DNA from: Stichopus chloronotus
Taxonomy: Eukaryota > Echinodermata > Holothuroidea > Aspidochirotida > Stichopodidae
DNA length: 64,000 bases
Direction of reading: 5' to 3'
Assembly (NCBI GenBank): GCA_021234535.1
Contig: CM037850.1
Location: forward strand, 18,347,088 to 18,411,087
Shown here piece by piece: positions 23,540 to 35,598 of this stretch. The first letter of the stretch is position 1. Every line of letters begins with the position of its first letter. The translations under genes and the position numbers were made by a program. The notes under the pieces were generated by a model. That model worked only from the letters and a program-made list of their open reading frames with translations. It was not told where the DNA came from and did no database searches.

Positions 23540-24230
23540 AAAAAAGAAAATATGTTATTTATTTTGCTGTACCTGGAGACCCTTCTCGGTAACCTTTACC
23601 AGTATTTAGATTGCTTCACAGTAAACCAAAAAAAAAAAAATAGGTTGTTTGACTGCAGCAAAATGCATTTGTAACCTGGCATACCTTTTCATTGTAAAAA
23701 AGTAACCGGGTAGGCATGGATTGCTTCTGCATGTGACTTGGGTCAAGTTTACAGTTCTGACAAGTCTTGTCGTAAGCAACAGTTACCGTGGTAACATTAT
23801 TTGCAGTTGATTTTTGATACAGGCTTTGACCTAGCATTGTACCTTACGTCGGCCGGGAAGCCTCCTCATGGGGTAAAGCTCAACAAGAAGGGTGTGTGTG
23901 TGTGCCTGTGTGTGTGTAATAAAATTCCAAAGGAAAAAAAAAATCAAAAGGTTGCCTCCCCATCTGCCCCACGACTGCAGGGTCTGTGACGCTTATTTAA
24001 AGAAGGTATAGGTATCCCGTGTTTTGCATTTGTGTATCCTGTCTAAACTAAGGTCAAAGATCACGAGGTCAAAGGTCTATCAGTAAAACGTTGTTAAAAC
24101 CTGTGCTAAGATCTACCCCCAGACGGGATAAGTCGGTTCAAGAACAATTTTTGCTTCTCCGCTCAATGTACTTCAACCTTTGCAATCATATCTTGGGCTA
24201 AGTGATTATATCTGATAGCAATGTCATTTT
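23540..24230. repeat. Intergenic block duplicated upstream of gene B (copy 2)
   Basis: Counterpart of 8640-9480, in the same orientation relative to the genes. The two copies are clearly diverged and differ by indels, which suggests an old duplication. Confidence 0.5.
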
Positions 24231-25409
24231 CCATTCGTTTGAAAGTACCCTCACTTAGGACGTTTTTTTTTCTAACCTGACATATAAGATACCACAGCAG
24301 GAGATCTGACCTGTAGACCTCTCACGTTATTACCGTTCGCGCATGTCATTAACATTAATTAAATTTGAGTTTACGGGGCTTCATACGACAACAAAAGATG
24401 CAAATATAGATCAAAGTATCTTAAAGTAAATAGCCAATAGGAAAATGTGCCTATAAATAACACTTTGCTTGCAGGATATATACAGGGATATCGATATTTT
24501 GTACACGTTTTGGGGTAGAAATGCCTTGCGAAATATCTGACAGCAGTTCGAATTTGAACTTAAAATAACAAAAACCATCGCAAAACTCACCAAAGCCAAA
24601 AACCTACTTCAACGTCCCCTCAAAATGTTCGAGGCTAGAGTGCTTTTCAGAATTTGTTTTTTTTTTAGGTGGGCGAGTAAAATTCTTACATGAAAATAAA
24701 ATGTCAATTTAAGACTTTCGTCGATATGTATCTTTGAAAACGTCATTTCGGCTTTGACTAAATTGCAAGATAGCTATATAAATTGAACTTTATAAGTAAG
24801 TAACATTCAGTTGAGGATTGAGACACTGGCATACCCCACGAAATATATTGTCACTACCAATTTGCAGTTATGATAGTAAACTACATTCTATTCGATATAT
24901 GGATAGTACAGTACGGTTTGGATACCCCGTGATCATGGCCTGTATGTAGCTGATTGTCATTTAGTAGGTTCAATCAGTGCATTTAAAACACGGAAGCAAT
25001 TAACGGAAACCGGCATGAAAAAATGATACAACGTGAGCTTTGACAAATGTGTATCTGTTTTACACTTAATAACAATAACACCGCGTTCATTCATAATTGG
25101 TAAGAATTGTCGATTCCTATTAGTCCATTACGATCAGGTGAACGTGCATTTTCTTAGGATAAAACATGGTCAATTTGTTTGAGTAAAATGAGTAAAATCA
25201 CCGGCGAATGAATACAATAAAAACTGACGTAGATCGACCGCGTTTTGTCGTCTGCTATCTGACACAAAACAATGGTGGGTACTTTGCGTGTACTATCGCG
25301 TGTGAAAGGGATAATTTGTTTCTTCAATTAACATTTCCAGTAATTCAACCATTGCTTTTTTAGTCAATAGATGTTTTGACGGATGAGACTTGAGCTTAAA
25401 AATTTATTG

Positions 25410-25645
25410 GCAGTGACTCAACGCCTAGACAGTTCCAATTCTCCCAACCACTTACTTCTAGCTCCTCCCAAAGTCTGTCTAAAACTCCTCCTTGTGCAAA
25501 CACAATTACGGTCTTAAGTGCGACATAGTCTGGTGAGTATCAACAAGGATCACATGTGTAATCAAAACAAGTTTACCCCTGTATATGCTGATTAATATGA
25601 GTTACTATGCATCTTTTGAATTAGCTGTCAATCAAAGAGCCGACC
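25410..25645 (+). repeat. Dispersed repeat, inverted copy 2
   Basis: This is the partner of 21515-21700 in opposite orientation, with an internal length difference of about 50 bp between the ctgtct and cacatgtg blocks. Confidence 0.6.
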
Positions 25646-27004
25646 AGTTTGAGAATTTTACTTACCCCTAAAGCCCCCCCCCCCCCATGTAGCCTGAGCT
25701 GATGAGTGACTGCCTGTATTGTCATGACTTCGTCTTAATTGTTGAGTTCGCAAATGTGAACGCTTTCGAATCTTCTTCTACTAAAGGTTCTCTTTTGAAG
25801 TTAACAACTTAACATCTACATTTAAATGTGATTGGATGTCTCATCGACGTCTCGTGTGACGTCAGTCTGCACGTGATGACCATCTGCTAGCATCGCTGCT
25901 TCATTCTTTGCAAGTAACAACGAAGCATCGGTAGGGCAACAAACCGCAAAACCCCAACAGTATCATTCACTGGCACGGGTTATGTGCAAAGGGTAATCGC
26001 GAAGTAAAGCAACGTTAGAGACAGCGGAGAGTTATCAGGAGAGACTGCAGAAATGAAATGAAATTTAGTAAGAAGAGTAATCACCTTAAAGTTTACACAA
26101 TTTCTAACAAAGAGGAGAATGACAAGGAGTTTGATGCTCCTCCTCCTCCAAGATCTGGCCTGTTTTCATTGTTTTGTTTTGGTACCAGTATAAAGTTAAT
26201 ATTGCCCAGAAGACTTCCATCGCTTCTAAAATCCCTTTTTGGCATTCAACCGTCATGTTAACCAGAGGTTATTACACTTCTGCCGGTACAGAGCAAAATC
26301 GAGGGCGCCCGTTAAACTTGACGTTTTGCAGGGAGATTTGCTTCAGTAATAAATGGTCTACTGTGTTCCATCGCATCGAGAAGTTGGCTCTCGACTGACA
26401 GTGGAACCGAATTCGTAACACATATTTTGAATTTATTGATACGTTGATATTTTATGATCGATTTGTTTATATTTTGATCAATAAATCAATCACAGTTTTA
26501 ATCGTGATCTTAGTCTTTTTTGAGCTCCTTGCGATTTTTTTTATCTCCACCTCTATTACAGCGCAGGTTAGGGGTCGCCCTCGGTGTAAACTATACAAAT
26601 GTGTATCCATTGAACCCTTGAACATGTTCCTGTTATTCTCTTTGACATTGTTATCGTCGGAAAATTATTGACGAAATGTAGCCTTTAATTCAAACTGTCA
26701 TATGAAGGACCCTTAGTGTGAGCGGTATGTAAAAAATATGAGCAACCATGAGGGATTTGTTTTCATACTCACTGAACTTATTGAGATAGGATAGGGCATC
26801 CGATTACTGACATTCTTCGGGGAAAGAAAGGAAAATTGATGAAGTAAAAACCAAAAGGGCAATAGCGACATCTGTCGTTCGCAAAGCTACAAGGCGGTTG
26901 ACTCAGGGCGTAGTCTCACGCGAACCGTGTAGGTATGGATACAGCTGGAGGTGCAACTGCAACCATAACCTCCTGCGTCGCTCTGGGCTCCTCTCCGTAC
27001 AGAA

Positions 27005-27140
27005 ATGAATTCCTCAGAAACGTCGCGAATTGTTTCCATTGTCGCATTTGCTTTCTTGGCATTTGTTTCAGTTTTAGCGTTGATATTGTCATCAATGGCG
27101 TTCGGTAGATCCTCGGTTAATACCTCTGGTAAAAGCCAAG
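27005..27140 (+). CDS. Gene C exon 1: start and membrane anchor
   Basis: ATG opens MNSSETSRIV. A hydrophobic span runs to SSMAFG, followed by RSSVNTSGKSQ. The donor is CAAG|gtaagc in phase 1. The sequence tctccgtacag immediately before the start may be an acceptor for a 5' UTR intron. Confidence 0.8.
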
Positions 27141-30100
27141 GTAAGCATCTTTTTTCGTTTACAGTTCTGACTGCATTACGTTATGCGGTATGTACGTTGG
27201 AAAACGGTACATACCAACACCTGCTTGGGAGATTTAAGCACACTTGAAGAGAGGGGTGGTGGGGTGCAACAAGGGGGTGTAAGTGAAAAAGTGGTATCAC
27301 CATTACATATTCAGAGCCTTTCGGACATTACAAGATAGTAATAAGCACTCTATCAACGATGTATAATTAGTTACTGCAACTTACTGGTTTCTGGGCGAAA
27401 GGGAAAGGGGCCCAAGAAAAGTGTGTCTTCTTTAGGCTTAGACTGCTTAGTGTACTCTGAGAGATGTCACTTTGAAATACGACGGAATCACATAAAAGCG
27501 ATCGTTTGTTAAACATTTAAGAGTTAGTTCTTTCTCCGACTTGCGTCCCGGTTTATTTTTCACTCAGTAAGAATTTAACGTTTCGTGTTATCGCATCAAG
27601 TTCTAAAATTTACCCTCTAAATTCCAAGCAGATAAATCGTTGTGGCAAGTGATAGTCTCTCTAATGAATGGCATGTCACTTCTCCTACTAATGATTAAGC
27701 ACATCTTATTCTCTAAGAAGAAATGAATTTTCCGAGGAAACAACTGAGAAAAGATGGAACGCAATCTTCGACCATAAAAACATAAGTGGACTTCATCGAT
27801 TAATAGTGACAATGACTAACGTCACAGAGTTCCTACTGTCATATAAGTGTAAAATACTGCAGCATGTAATGTATCGTCAATTTGAATTTCGGGGTCTTGA
27901 TCTAGTTTACAGAATATTCTCACTTGACTATCGGATTAGAATAATCAAGTCACAAAACTAGACTTACATTTATCGGGCTATAATATATACTATAAATTAG
28001 CTAGGGCCCAAAGCATCCTGCCAACAACACTGTATGGCATTTTGTGTATCTACCTGTGGAGATTCACAGTTGTGCTGGCAATGTTATATGAAAGTAACAC
28101 ACATCAGTCGATCAGGTACTTTCACTTACCTTACAGGACCATCAACTCTGGCAAAAGATGATGATGACTACATTTGGACATTCGCTGCAGGACACAGCTT
28201 TCACGGATTTGAATACAAGTAAGTTCAGAATTGACACCATAGACAAAGAAGGACGGTATAGCACGTCCCTATTAATTGCACTATTGAATTACGCATCAAA
28301 TCCTTTCCCATACGTGGATTACGATTCTACGGGAAGCCGAAACATTGAACATCGATTTTGCACCTAGGTTAAGGTTGTTAGAATCTGAGCTAGACTTTTT
28401 TTGGCGTTTTCCGAAGTGAGAACAAAGGGTTCAAGACAAAAATGTTCTTACGACCAGCCTGAAAGCCGCAACAATTAACTCGTCTATTTCAATATCAAAT
28501 TTACAAGAACAAATGAAATTCCTTTTGTAAAATATCGTAAATATCAATATGCAATTACCTTTCTTGAACAGTCACTACTTCCGGAGGATTGTACGTCTTC
28601 TTATTGTCATGCGAATTTCGATATACAGTTGTGACGTCATTCTTGTGACATCTATAAGCAAAGCTATTGCTTTCGAAATCTTACCACTAGTAACAGCTTA
28701 AAAGTAAATTTGTTGGGATTAAGTAACAAAAAAAAAAGAAGCTGAGTTGAAACTCAGTCTGAAGAAGCCGGCCGAAGCAAGAAGTCGACAGATTTTGTCA
28801 CTCTTTTAGAGGAACGTGAATAAAGTGCATAGCGTCTACATACCACAATACACAAACGGCCTTCCATGAAAAGCTTCCATGAGCGCAAACAAAGATAGTA
28901 AGAGGATGAGGGTATCGTTGTTTCAACACTAAGGCTCCATATATAAACTCTAAACAATACCTTCCCTTGGTTTTAGCAGGGAGGTGCAAGAGCACCTTGC
29001 ACCTTCATCTTGCACCTTCACCTTGCAACTTGCACCTCCCTGGTTTTGATTTGTCACCGAGGTGCAGACCTACACACATCTTTATCCTTGTATCGTATTT
29101 GCTCTTTTTTTCTTTTCAGAGATCCCAAGACTGGTCAGCTCAGGGGATTCACAGTTGACCTCATAACTGCAGGTAGGTCAAGTCATCAAAATCGTTTAAG
29201 AAAATATTTTCAGAAACCACAATTAAGTCTCTAAACAAATCGCTAGTCACTATTCAGCCCGAACACCCACCCTACTTTTGCCATGTTTGAAAGGAAAGCC
29301 AACATTCGCTCCAACAAAATTGTCTAGACAATTTTCATACTCAAATATTTGGAAGATGAATATATAGTTCACTTTCAGATTTTGTGAAAGGTGATCTTTT
29401 CCCCTATTTTCTCTTCCCTGAAATAGAAAAGAAGAACAAATTAAGGTAGTTGACCAGGCGATTGTCTGTACAACTCATATATAAAAGCTTTAATTTACAA
29501 CTTACTAAAGCCTTTATTGTCTCTTTTTCTCAGTATGTCAAGAAGCGAATAAAAACTGTGAAATCATCCGTGATTTGTATGCCAATTGTTGGGACACGGT
29601 AGAGGGAGGCCCTCCTCGCGGTGGCGTGGGGCTACTGGGCGGCTGGTACGACGCATGTTCCGGTAAGACAGAACGTACCTAGAATTGTGGAATCCAACTG
29701 AAATGACCTCAAACGGCTGAATTAAGTCTAGTCAACATATTTCGCCGATATTGCAAAATTTAAGCACTTAGTTGACATTGCACTATCAGGAGTATTCACA
29801 CTGACTGGTACAATTACTACAGAAAAAAGTTACCTATAATTTGCACCACTGGAAATGTGTTATCACTTTGTCATTAACTTCCGGCTTTGGGATTACGTAA
29901 TTAGTTCAACAAGGAAAACAAAGAACCGGAAGAGGGTTAATTCGTGGGTGAAAAGAGGAAAATAACAAGCTGTAGTGGAATATTTCCAGAAGTGCATTTT
30001 CTAATCATGTGTCTTTTGGGCCATTTCAAATTTTCAAAACGACCAATACGAAACGGGTGTACTCGCGGATTACAGAGGCGCGTAAAAACTACAGGTATAC

Positions 30101-33100
30101 ATGCATACATGATCATAAGAAGTTAGTAATATGATACTACTTCGCTAATATTATTATTTTACTATAACTTCTATACTTTGTACTGATCCTTAGTGACAGT
30201 ATATATACAACCACAGTGATCGACAGAAAGTCTATTAACTGATTATCATGTTACATGTGGCATGTATACAACTTCGTCGCATGTGGTAACATAAGTTTTT
30301 CCGGATTTTGTGAAATATATATGAAAAAATGTTTCCCATAACCTCAGTCATAGTATAAAGTCTCTGAATGTATCAGAAAGAAAGGAATTTTGCATTTTTT
30401 TTTTTTTTCAATTTAACAGTTTGACCTCTGCAATATCCATTTAACCAGAGTTTCCTCGTTCTTTTCCTATATAGCATGGGCGCAAACCAGGGAACGACTA
30501 AACACGTTTAAGTTCGGTAAACCTTACGTACAAAGGCTCGCCAAGAAGATCACGATTTACACAGCTGACGCCGAGAGCGACTTCGATTGGCGGGACCTCA
30601 CTAATCGCACGGTGGCATTCCTGGACGGATTTGCAGCTAGCGAGAGCTGTCTTTCGCTGTACGACGAAATAACGGTAACTATATGTCCTAACTGAAACAT
30701 ATACTTGACAATTGGAAATGGCGGAAGAGTTGCAATATGGCCCAGATTATTTTGTTTCCCTCGCTAGTTCAAGAAGAGTACTCTAAATTTTACCTTACCT
30801 TGTTTTCCTGATCTTGCCTAGCACGTGTGGCACAAGATATGTTAAGATACCTGCATAGTCGTAGTATAATGCCATGCGCCGTTACAATGCACTACATATC
30901 GCAGGTATAACAATACTTTTTAATGACTTTTACGAAAAAAAAACAAAAACAAAAAAAAACAATAACAATAAAAGAATAAGGAAATAAGGCAATGAATATA
31001 CGAACTACAATGTTTATTTGACGACCAACTATGGGCTGATCAACCTTAATTCAGAAATTAGAAATTACAAAAACTTGTGGTGTAGTGTGTATTCTATGTG
31101 GTGTAATATTATAGAAATTACAACAATTAGGGTTGCTACAAGGTAATGACATTTTAATTTGTACACAATAAAAAGAAAAACAAGAAAAAAAAAACAAGTA
31201 AATGCAAACACACCTCTTTTTGTATGGAGTCACTGTTTCATACTTATGGTTAGGCTTGCTCTGTTTTGTACCTGACTGAGTGTTGTACTTTTCCTGCCAC
31301 AGGGGTTTGACCGATCCAACGCCCGTCATTATCCTTCCATCGAGGCATTTATCCGTGGCATCAAACAAAAGGAGGTATGTAATACAAGACAACACATATG
31401 CTTTTAACATTTTAAGCCAAATGACACAAATTTTGTTTCTTAATAGTTTACTATAAAAGTATAAAAGAAAGCCAAAAAAGGAGAAAAAAAGTAAAGTAAA
31501 GAAAAAAAACAACGAAAGAAGAACAAAAGAATGGGAGAATCTATGCATTTTAATGTTTTCTACAAAATCTACACTTTTTTTGTCAATGCACGAACATCAT
31601 CGTTAACAAGATTTCAAGATCAAGATTCATCTGACTTTGTTTCAGTCTCAGAATAAACGTAACAATAATTACGTGGGCAAAGTGATGAGATATGAGGATA
31701 AAAAACAAAAAGCTCAGAAGAGCATATGGGCGTTGATACCCCTGAACAAAAGAGCGGGGAAAAAGGAAAGGAAACAAACATAAAAGAAAGAAAACGAAAA
31801 AAGTAACTGACGAATACAAGGAGAACAGGAGAAAGAAAACAAACATAATCAATAAATAACAATGAATAAGAGGTAGTTTCTGAATAAAAGGTGAGATTTT
31901 AAATGCTATTTAAACGTGCAAATAGTTTGCTATCCGTGATATATAAATGGAGTAAATTAACAGATCATGAGTTCGGATAACTAGTTGATTGCCGGAACGA
32001 GTGGGGTAAGAGCGATGGACACTATAAAAAGATTGTTGAACCTGGACAGAGCACTATTACGTTACGTAACCTCGGGGGTTAACGCTATCGCTGGATGCAC
32101 TAGGACTGCGCCCTCGTCAATCGCTTGCATTAACCCCAATCGTGCATTATCCTGTAGTTAATACACGGTCCAGAGTTAATTAACCTTTAAATCAACTGGT
32201 GAAGGCATGTACGTTCTATAGCGAGAAAAAACATTTGGAATAGTACGTTGAATGGAGGGATTACATTAGTATTAGTCATTTGCATCATCGACGTTTAGAG
32301 CAGAACAAACTGAAAGCTGACCAGTGGGGGGTCACTTAAATCCATAGTCAACATACCTCTAAATTTTATGATATCAGTTGCTATACAGATGTCCTCAACG
32401 AACGAGTTTTTTTCGTTTTATTATTATTATCATTGAAAGTACTATGTTTGATATTTCTCGTCTCGTTGCGGCCGTTTCCGCCATGGATAGGTAGATTGTG
32501 GATTCGCGGCACTGGGTCCTCTGTTACAGGAGGAATTACACCATCATACGACCGACGAATTGGATTACAAGTGTACCGTAGCAGCCCCGTCGATCATGAT
32601 GAGGAAGGACAGTAAGTTAGATCTATGGTGGAACGAAGCATTCGATCGAATTAGAGCCAATGGCAGATACACTGAAGTCTGTAGGGATCTCTACGACGTA
32701 CATGGTTAGTATACGCCTAATAGGTTGAGGCTACTTATGCAGAAATTATACTAAAAACAGTTATATTCAATGCAAATGACAAGATCGTCATTAAGTGTGA
32801 CGCAACTTGAGAGAAGTCATTAACGTTCCCCTGTTCCTTGTAAACTACCAGAGCATCTGCGCAGATCCTGGGACACCTGGCAGGCGCTGACAGTTGGACG
32901 AGGCTCCAGCAAGTTTTTCATCCGTGGGGGGGGGGGGGGGGGGGAATACGACATATCGCGTTCTCGCCAATTTGTCTTGAACAACTCCGCGTTTCGAACC
33001 TCTAAGCTATATGAAATCTAAATTTTCAGGAGGTTTGGATTTGAAAGCATTACTGAGTCTGGAAAGTGCAATCTGAGATACATATTTGTCAAAACATTGT

Positions 33101-34063
33101 TTGTTCGCTACCGGAACTCATGATCATTCGCCGCTTAAAGAGTATCAGGGTACAGCTTACAGGTATACCATTATTTTCCAAGGCGGATCTGCCACCGTGT
33201 CATGCAGGTTAAATTCCTGTCTTTTTGTGAGACGAAAAGTATCTCTCAATTCAACGATAAATTTACGCAGTACCACTTAATTTACTCGGTAGAAGTTGGG
33301 AAATTGCTTTCATTTTCCTCCATAATTTTCTTGCTATTTTTTTCTCTCATAATTTTCTCATGAATTATAGAGGCAGACGAATAACATGCAGTGTGATTTA
33401 CGATTTTCACCTTTGGAAACTATGAGAAAACTAGCAAATAGTAACCGAAAACTGTGCACAACTAGATCTGTCTAAGAAAAAAAAAACTTTATTACGCAAT
33501 AAAAGTAACCTTTTCAAAACAAGCACGACGTGTTTCGCACCATTCTTAGTGATAGGCAAATCACGGTAATGAGGGAAACAATATTTACACGAGAACTATC
33601 ACCACAATCTTTTACAAACACCGTGGGGACGTCCCATCACGCCATAGAATTGACGAAGATTTATTTCTGCTTACGCCATAAACAGACCTACGTGTCCTAA
33701 ACGACAACGTCTTCATTTGGGGTTGTGAGGTGTAGAATGGTGGCGTTAATTTTGATAGTATTTCCATATGGTTGCATCGTAGAATGGAATTTGCAAGTGG
33801 CTCCCAAAGTTTGTCTGATCAGAAAAAAACGACAATAAACAAACACAGAGATAGATCAGCGATAATCCAGGAAGAGGCTGACTACCCTATGTAGCGCCAT
33901 CAACTTAAGATAAATTCACTTTCAAAGACATGACGTCATAGCATGATAACACTGTCGTTTATACGTTTTGCGCTGTCAGATCCTTAAAAATGTTTTTCTT
34001 TCTTTCTCCACAACAGGTTTCAAACAGGCCCAGGGCACACCATCGAGATGTCTGGATTCTTAA
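27005..34063 (+). CDS. Gene C: single-pass membrane protein with SBP_bac_3-like amino-acid-binding ectodomain (divergent copy)
   Basis: Eight exons join in phase: 27005-27140, 28137-28218, 29120-29172, 29534-29662, 30475-30674, 31303-31374, 32491-32704 and 34017-34063, giving 310 aa. The cytoplasmic part is only about eight residues. A membrane span at 9-32 is followed by AFGRSS. The ectodomain has DDDDYIWTFAAGHSF, DPKTGQLRGFTVDLITA, GGWYDACSG, TRERLNTFKFGKPY with R141 as the likely ligand Arg, VAFLDG, VDCGF and the helix NEAFDRIRANGRYTEVCRDL. The copy is clearly more diverged than A and B are from each other. Its exon 7 front half is different (LLQEELHHHTTDELDYKC in place of the LTPGG segment). 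An out-of-frame upstream ATG at 26935 and a possible acceptor (ccgtacag) just before the start leave the 5' UTR structure open. Function beyond ligand binding is unknown. Confidence 0.85.
28137..28218 (+). CDS. Gene C exon 2
   Basis: This 82-nt exon encodes PSTLAKDDDDYIWTFAAGH and SFHGFEY. It lies between ccttacag and gtaagt and ends in phase 2. Confidence 0.8.
29120..29172 (+). CDS. Gene C exon 3 (G-F-x-V-D-L motif)
   Basis: This 53-nt exon encodes DPKTGQLRGFTVDLITA. It is the most bacterial-looking stretch of the array (compare 'D..TG.L.GF.VDL'). Confidence 0.9.
29534..29662 (+). CDS. Gene C exon 4
   Basis: This 129-nt exon encodes VCQEANKNCEIIRDLYANCW and ends GGWYDACSG. It keeps all four Cys of the A and B exons. 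GC content is higher than in A and B. Confidence 0.85.
30475..30674 (+). CDS. Gene C exon 5 (ligand-arginine exon)
   Basis: This 200-nt exon encodes AWAQTRERLNTFKFGKPYV and continues through FDWRDLTNRTVAFLDG to LYDEIT. Its donor is ACG|gtaact. Confidence 0.85.
31303..31374 (+). CDS. Gene C exon 6
   Basis: This 72-nt exon encodes GFDRSNARHYPSIEAF and ends IKQKE. It lies between gccacag and gtatgt. Confidence 0.85.
32491..32704 (+). CDS. Gene C exon 7 (C-terminal lobe)
   Basis: The acceptor ggatag is followed by VDCGFAALGPLLQEE, then SIMMRKDSKLDLWW and the terminal helix. At 214 nt it matches the A and B exons exactly. The polypyrimidine tract before this acceptor is weak, but frame and length support it. 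Confidence 0.8.
34017..34063 (+). CDS. Gene C terminal exon (CLDS tail)
   Basis: After tccacaacag the exon encodes FKQAQGTPSRCLDS and TAA, which matches the CLDD endings of A and B. A second possible last exon after ctcgttctcag at 34621 would encode CQTTVKQVL, but it lacks the conserved tail. Confidence 0.7.
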
Positions 34064-34309
34064 AGACGTCTTAGAAGTTATCCCAGAATAGACCCCGTGA
34101 CCAGACAACTCTTGGGCCCCGGGGAATTCCGAACCTAACAATTTCCTCTGGACAAGTAATACCCCCTCGCACGACAACCCCCGCCCGGGCATATTCCAAG
34201 CCCGGAGAATTCCCCATCCGTGCAACTCCGCCTTGTCGAATTCCTTCTGGGAAAGAGTTAATTTCAGGGTGGGTGGGAATAGTCCGAGGGGAAATTGTCA
34301 GATTTGGGA

Positions 34310-34495
34310 ATTGTCTGGGTCGGAATTGTCACGAGGGGTTCCAGGTGGGAGTTTTTGGGTCGGAATTATGTCGGGGGGGGTCCAGGTGGGAGTTGTCTGG
34401 GTCGAAATTGTCCCGGGGGGTTCCAGGTGGGAGATGTCTGGGTCGCAATTGTCCCGGGGGGTTCCAGGTGGGAGTTTACCTTGGGAAATTGTGGG
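34310..34495. repeat. G-rich minisatellite, ~41-bp unit
   Basis: About four units of the type tgtctgggtcg.aattgtc, then ccggggggttccaggtggga, occur with small changes. A looser G-rich sequence of related style lies at about 1960-2095. Open frames in three phases here are by-products of the repeat. Confidence 0.75.
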
Positions 34496-34695
34496 GGGAT
34501 GAATTGTCTGGGGAGATGTCCAAGAACCGAATTGATCAACTTCTTTAATGAAATGGTCAAACTTCGACCACATTCACCGTTTTTCTTATGTGGATATAAA
34601 TTAACTCGTTTCTCGTTCTCAGGTTGCCAGACTACAGTAAAGCAAGTATTATAAGCACATTTTCATACACATGACTGTTGTAATTGTTTATCGTA

Positions 34696-34701
34696 AATAA
34701 A
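34696..34701 (+). terminator. Possible polyadenylation signal of gene C
   Basis: AATAAA lies 633 bases after the gene C stop codon. Candidate only. Confidence 0.35.
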
Positions 34702-35315
34702 AGCCTTTGGCAAATGGTGAGGCATATTTATCAATTTTTGAAATAGATGTTGGCGTCAGAATGTCCTGTGAAACCATTTGCAAGCTGCAATTTCGGATCA
34801 TTCTATCTCAGGAACTATAGATTTTTTTTTTCAATATTTGGATCTTGATCTCCCCTGAGGAGAAATCATTACTTAGATTTGTGCAGCCGTTCATCGCCAC
34901 TAAATAACCTAAAGTATCACGTTATTAATATGCAAAGTTTTTAGTTACTAGTAAGAAGAAATTAAAAAACAAACTTACTCCAAAGATTCGCCAGTTGCTA
35001 GGGTACTCCATAAAGATCAGTTTGGTCTTTGAAAATCTCTTTTTTCATAGCCACCTTTCCCGGCCTCTTTTCCTTCACCATTCCCCCATACACCACACCA
35101 GTGAAGGCGTGGACACAATCTTCCCGAGGAGGGGGACTCAGAAGCGCAAATCATTACTTATAAGCAGTTGGCTTAGAGCGACACAGAATTGTTTTCCTTA
35201 CAAACTCTTAGATCGCCGAAAATCGTCTTCCAATGCCCCACAGGATCCCTTTCCACCCGCGGGGCTTTCTCTGAGAATCCGCTGCTAGGGGTAGTACCAT
35301 CAATTCCACCACCCG

Positions 35316-35598
35316 ACACCCCCAATTCCACCACCCGACACCCCACTCACTCCGCCACTGCACCACCACTGCTTAACATATAAGTTTCTCAGCGACGCAA
35401 ATATTTAGGAGACACCCCCAATTCCACCACCCGACACCCTACTCACTCCGCCACTGCACCGCCACTGCTTAACATATAAGTTTCTCAGCGACGCAAATAT
35501 TTAGGAAACACCCCCAATTCCACCACCCGACACCCTACTCACTCCGCCACTGCACCATCACTGCTTAACATATAAGTTTCTCAGCGACGCATATAGTT
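35316..35598. repeat. 96-bp tandem repeat, about three copies
   Basis: The block aattccaccacccgacaccc starts at 35324, 35420 and 35516, an exact 96-bp period. It is followed in each copy by actcactccgccactgcacc and cttaacatataagtttctca. Copies differ at only a few bases, so the array is young. Confidence 0.85.

Larger units (their letters stand above)
20661..27004. other. Intergenic region between genes B and C
   Basis: No cellular gene recognised. It holds the probable 3' end of gene B, a minus-strand reverse transcriptase fragment, an inverted pair of dispersed repeats (21515-21700 and 25410-25645), a block shared with the region upstream of gene B (23540-24230) and G/C homopolymer runs. 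Confidence 0.6.

Noticed and set aside
31051..31548. 165-codon open frame on the minus strand, rich in Phe/Ser/Leu
   Set aside because: It is antisense to gene C exon 6 and arises from A-rich intron sequence. No domain seen.
2583..32704. Exons of a classical ionotropic glutamate receptor
   Set aside because: The two lobe segments are joined directly with no pore or M1-M3 membrane segments between them, and exon 6 connects straight to exon 7 in phase.
1281..34063. Bacterial contamination as the source of the solute-binding-protein genes
   Set aside because: The coding sequence is split by many GT/AG introns with consistent phases, and it is embedded in animal-type repeats.
34621..34652. Alternative last exon of gene C (CQTTVKQVL)
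   Set aside because: In phase, but the exon at 34017 carries the CLDS tail conserved with genes A and B, so it was preferred.
34233..34654. Overlapping Gly/Val/Trp-rich open frames in three phases and on the minus strand
   Set aside because: These are by-products of the 41-bp G-rich minisatellite, open in all phases.
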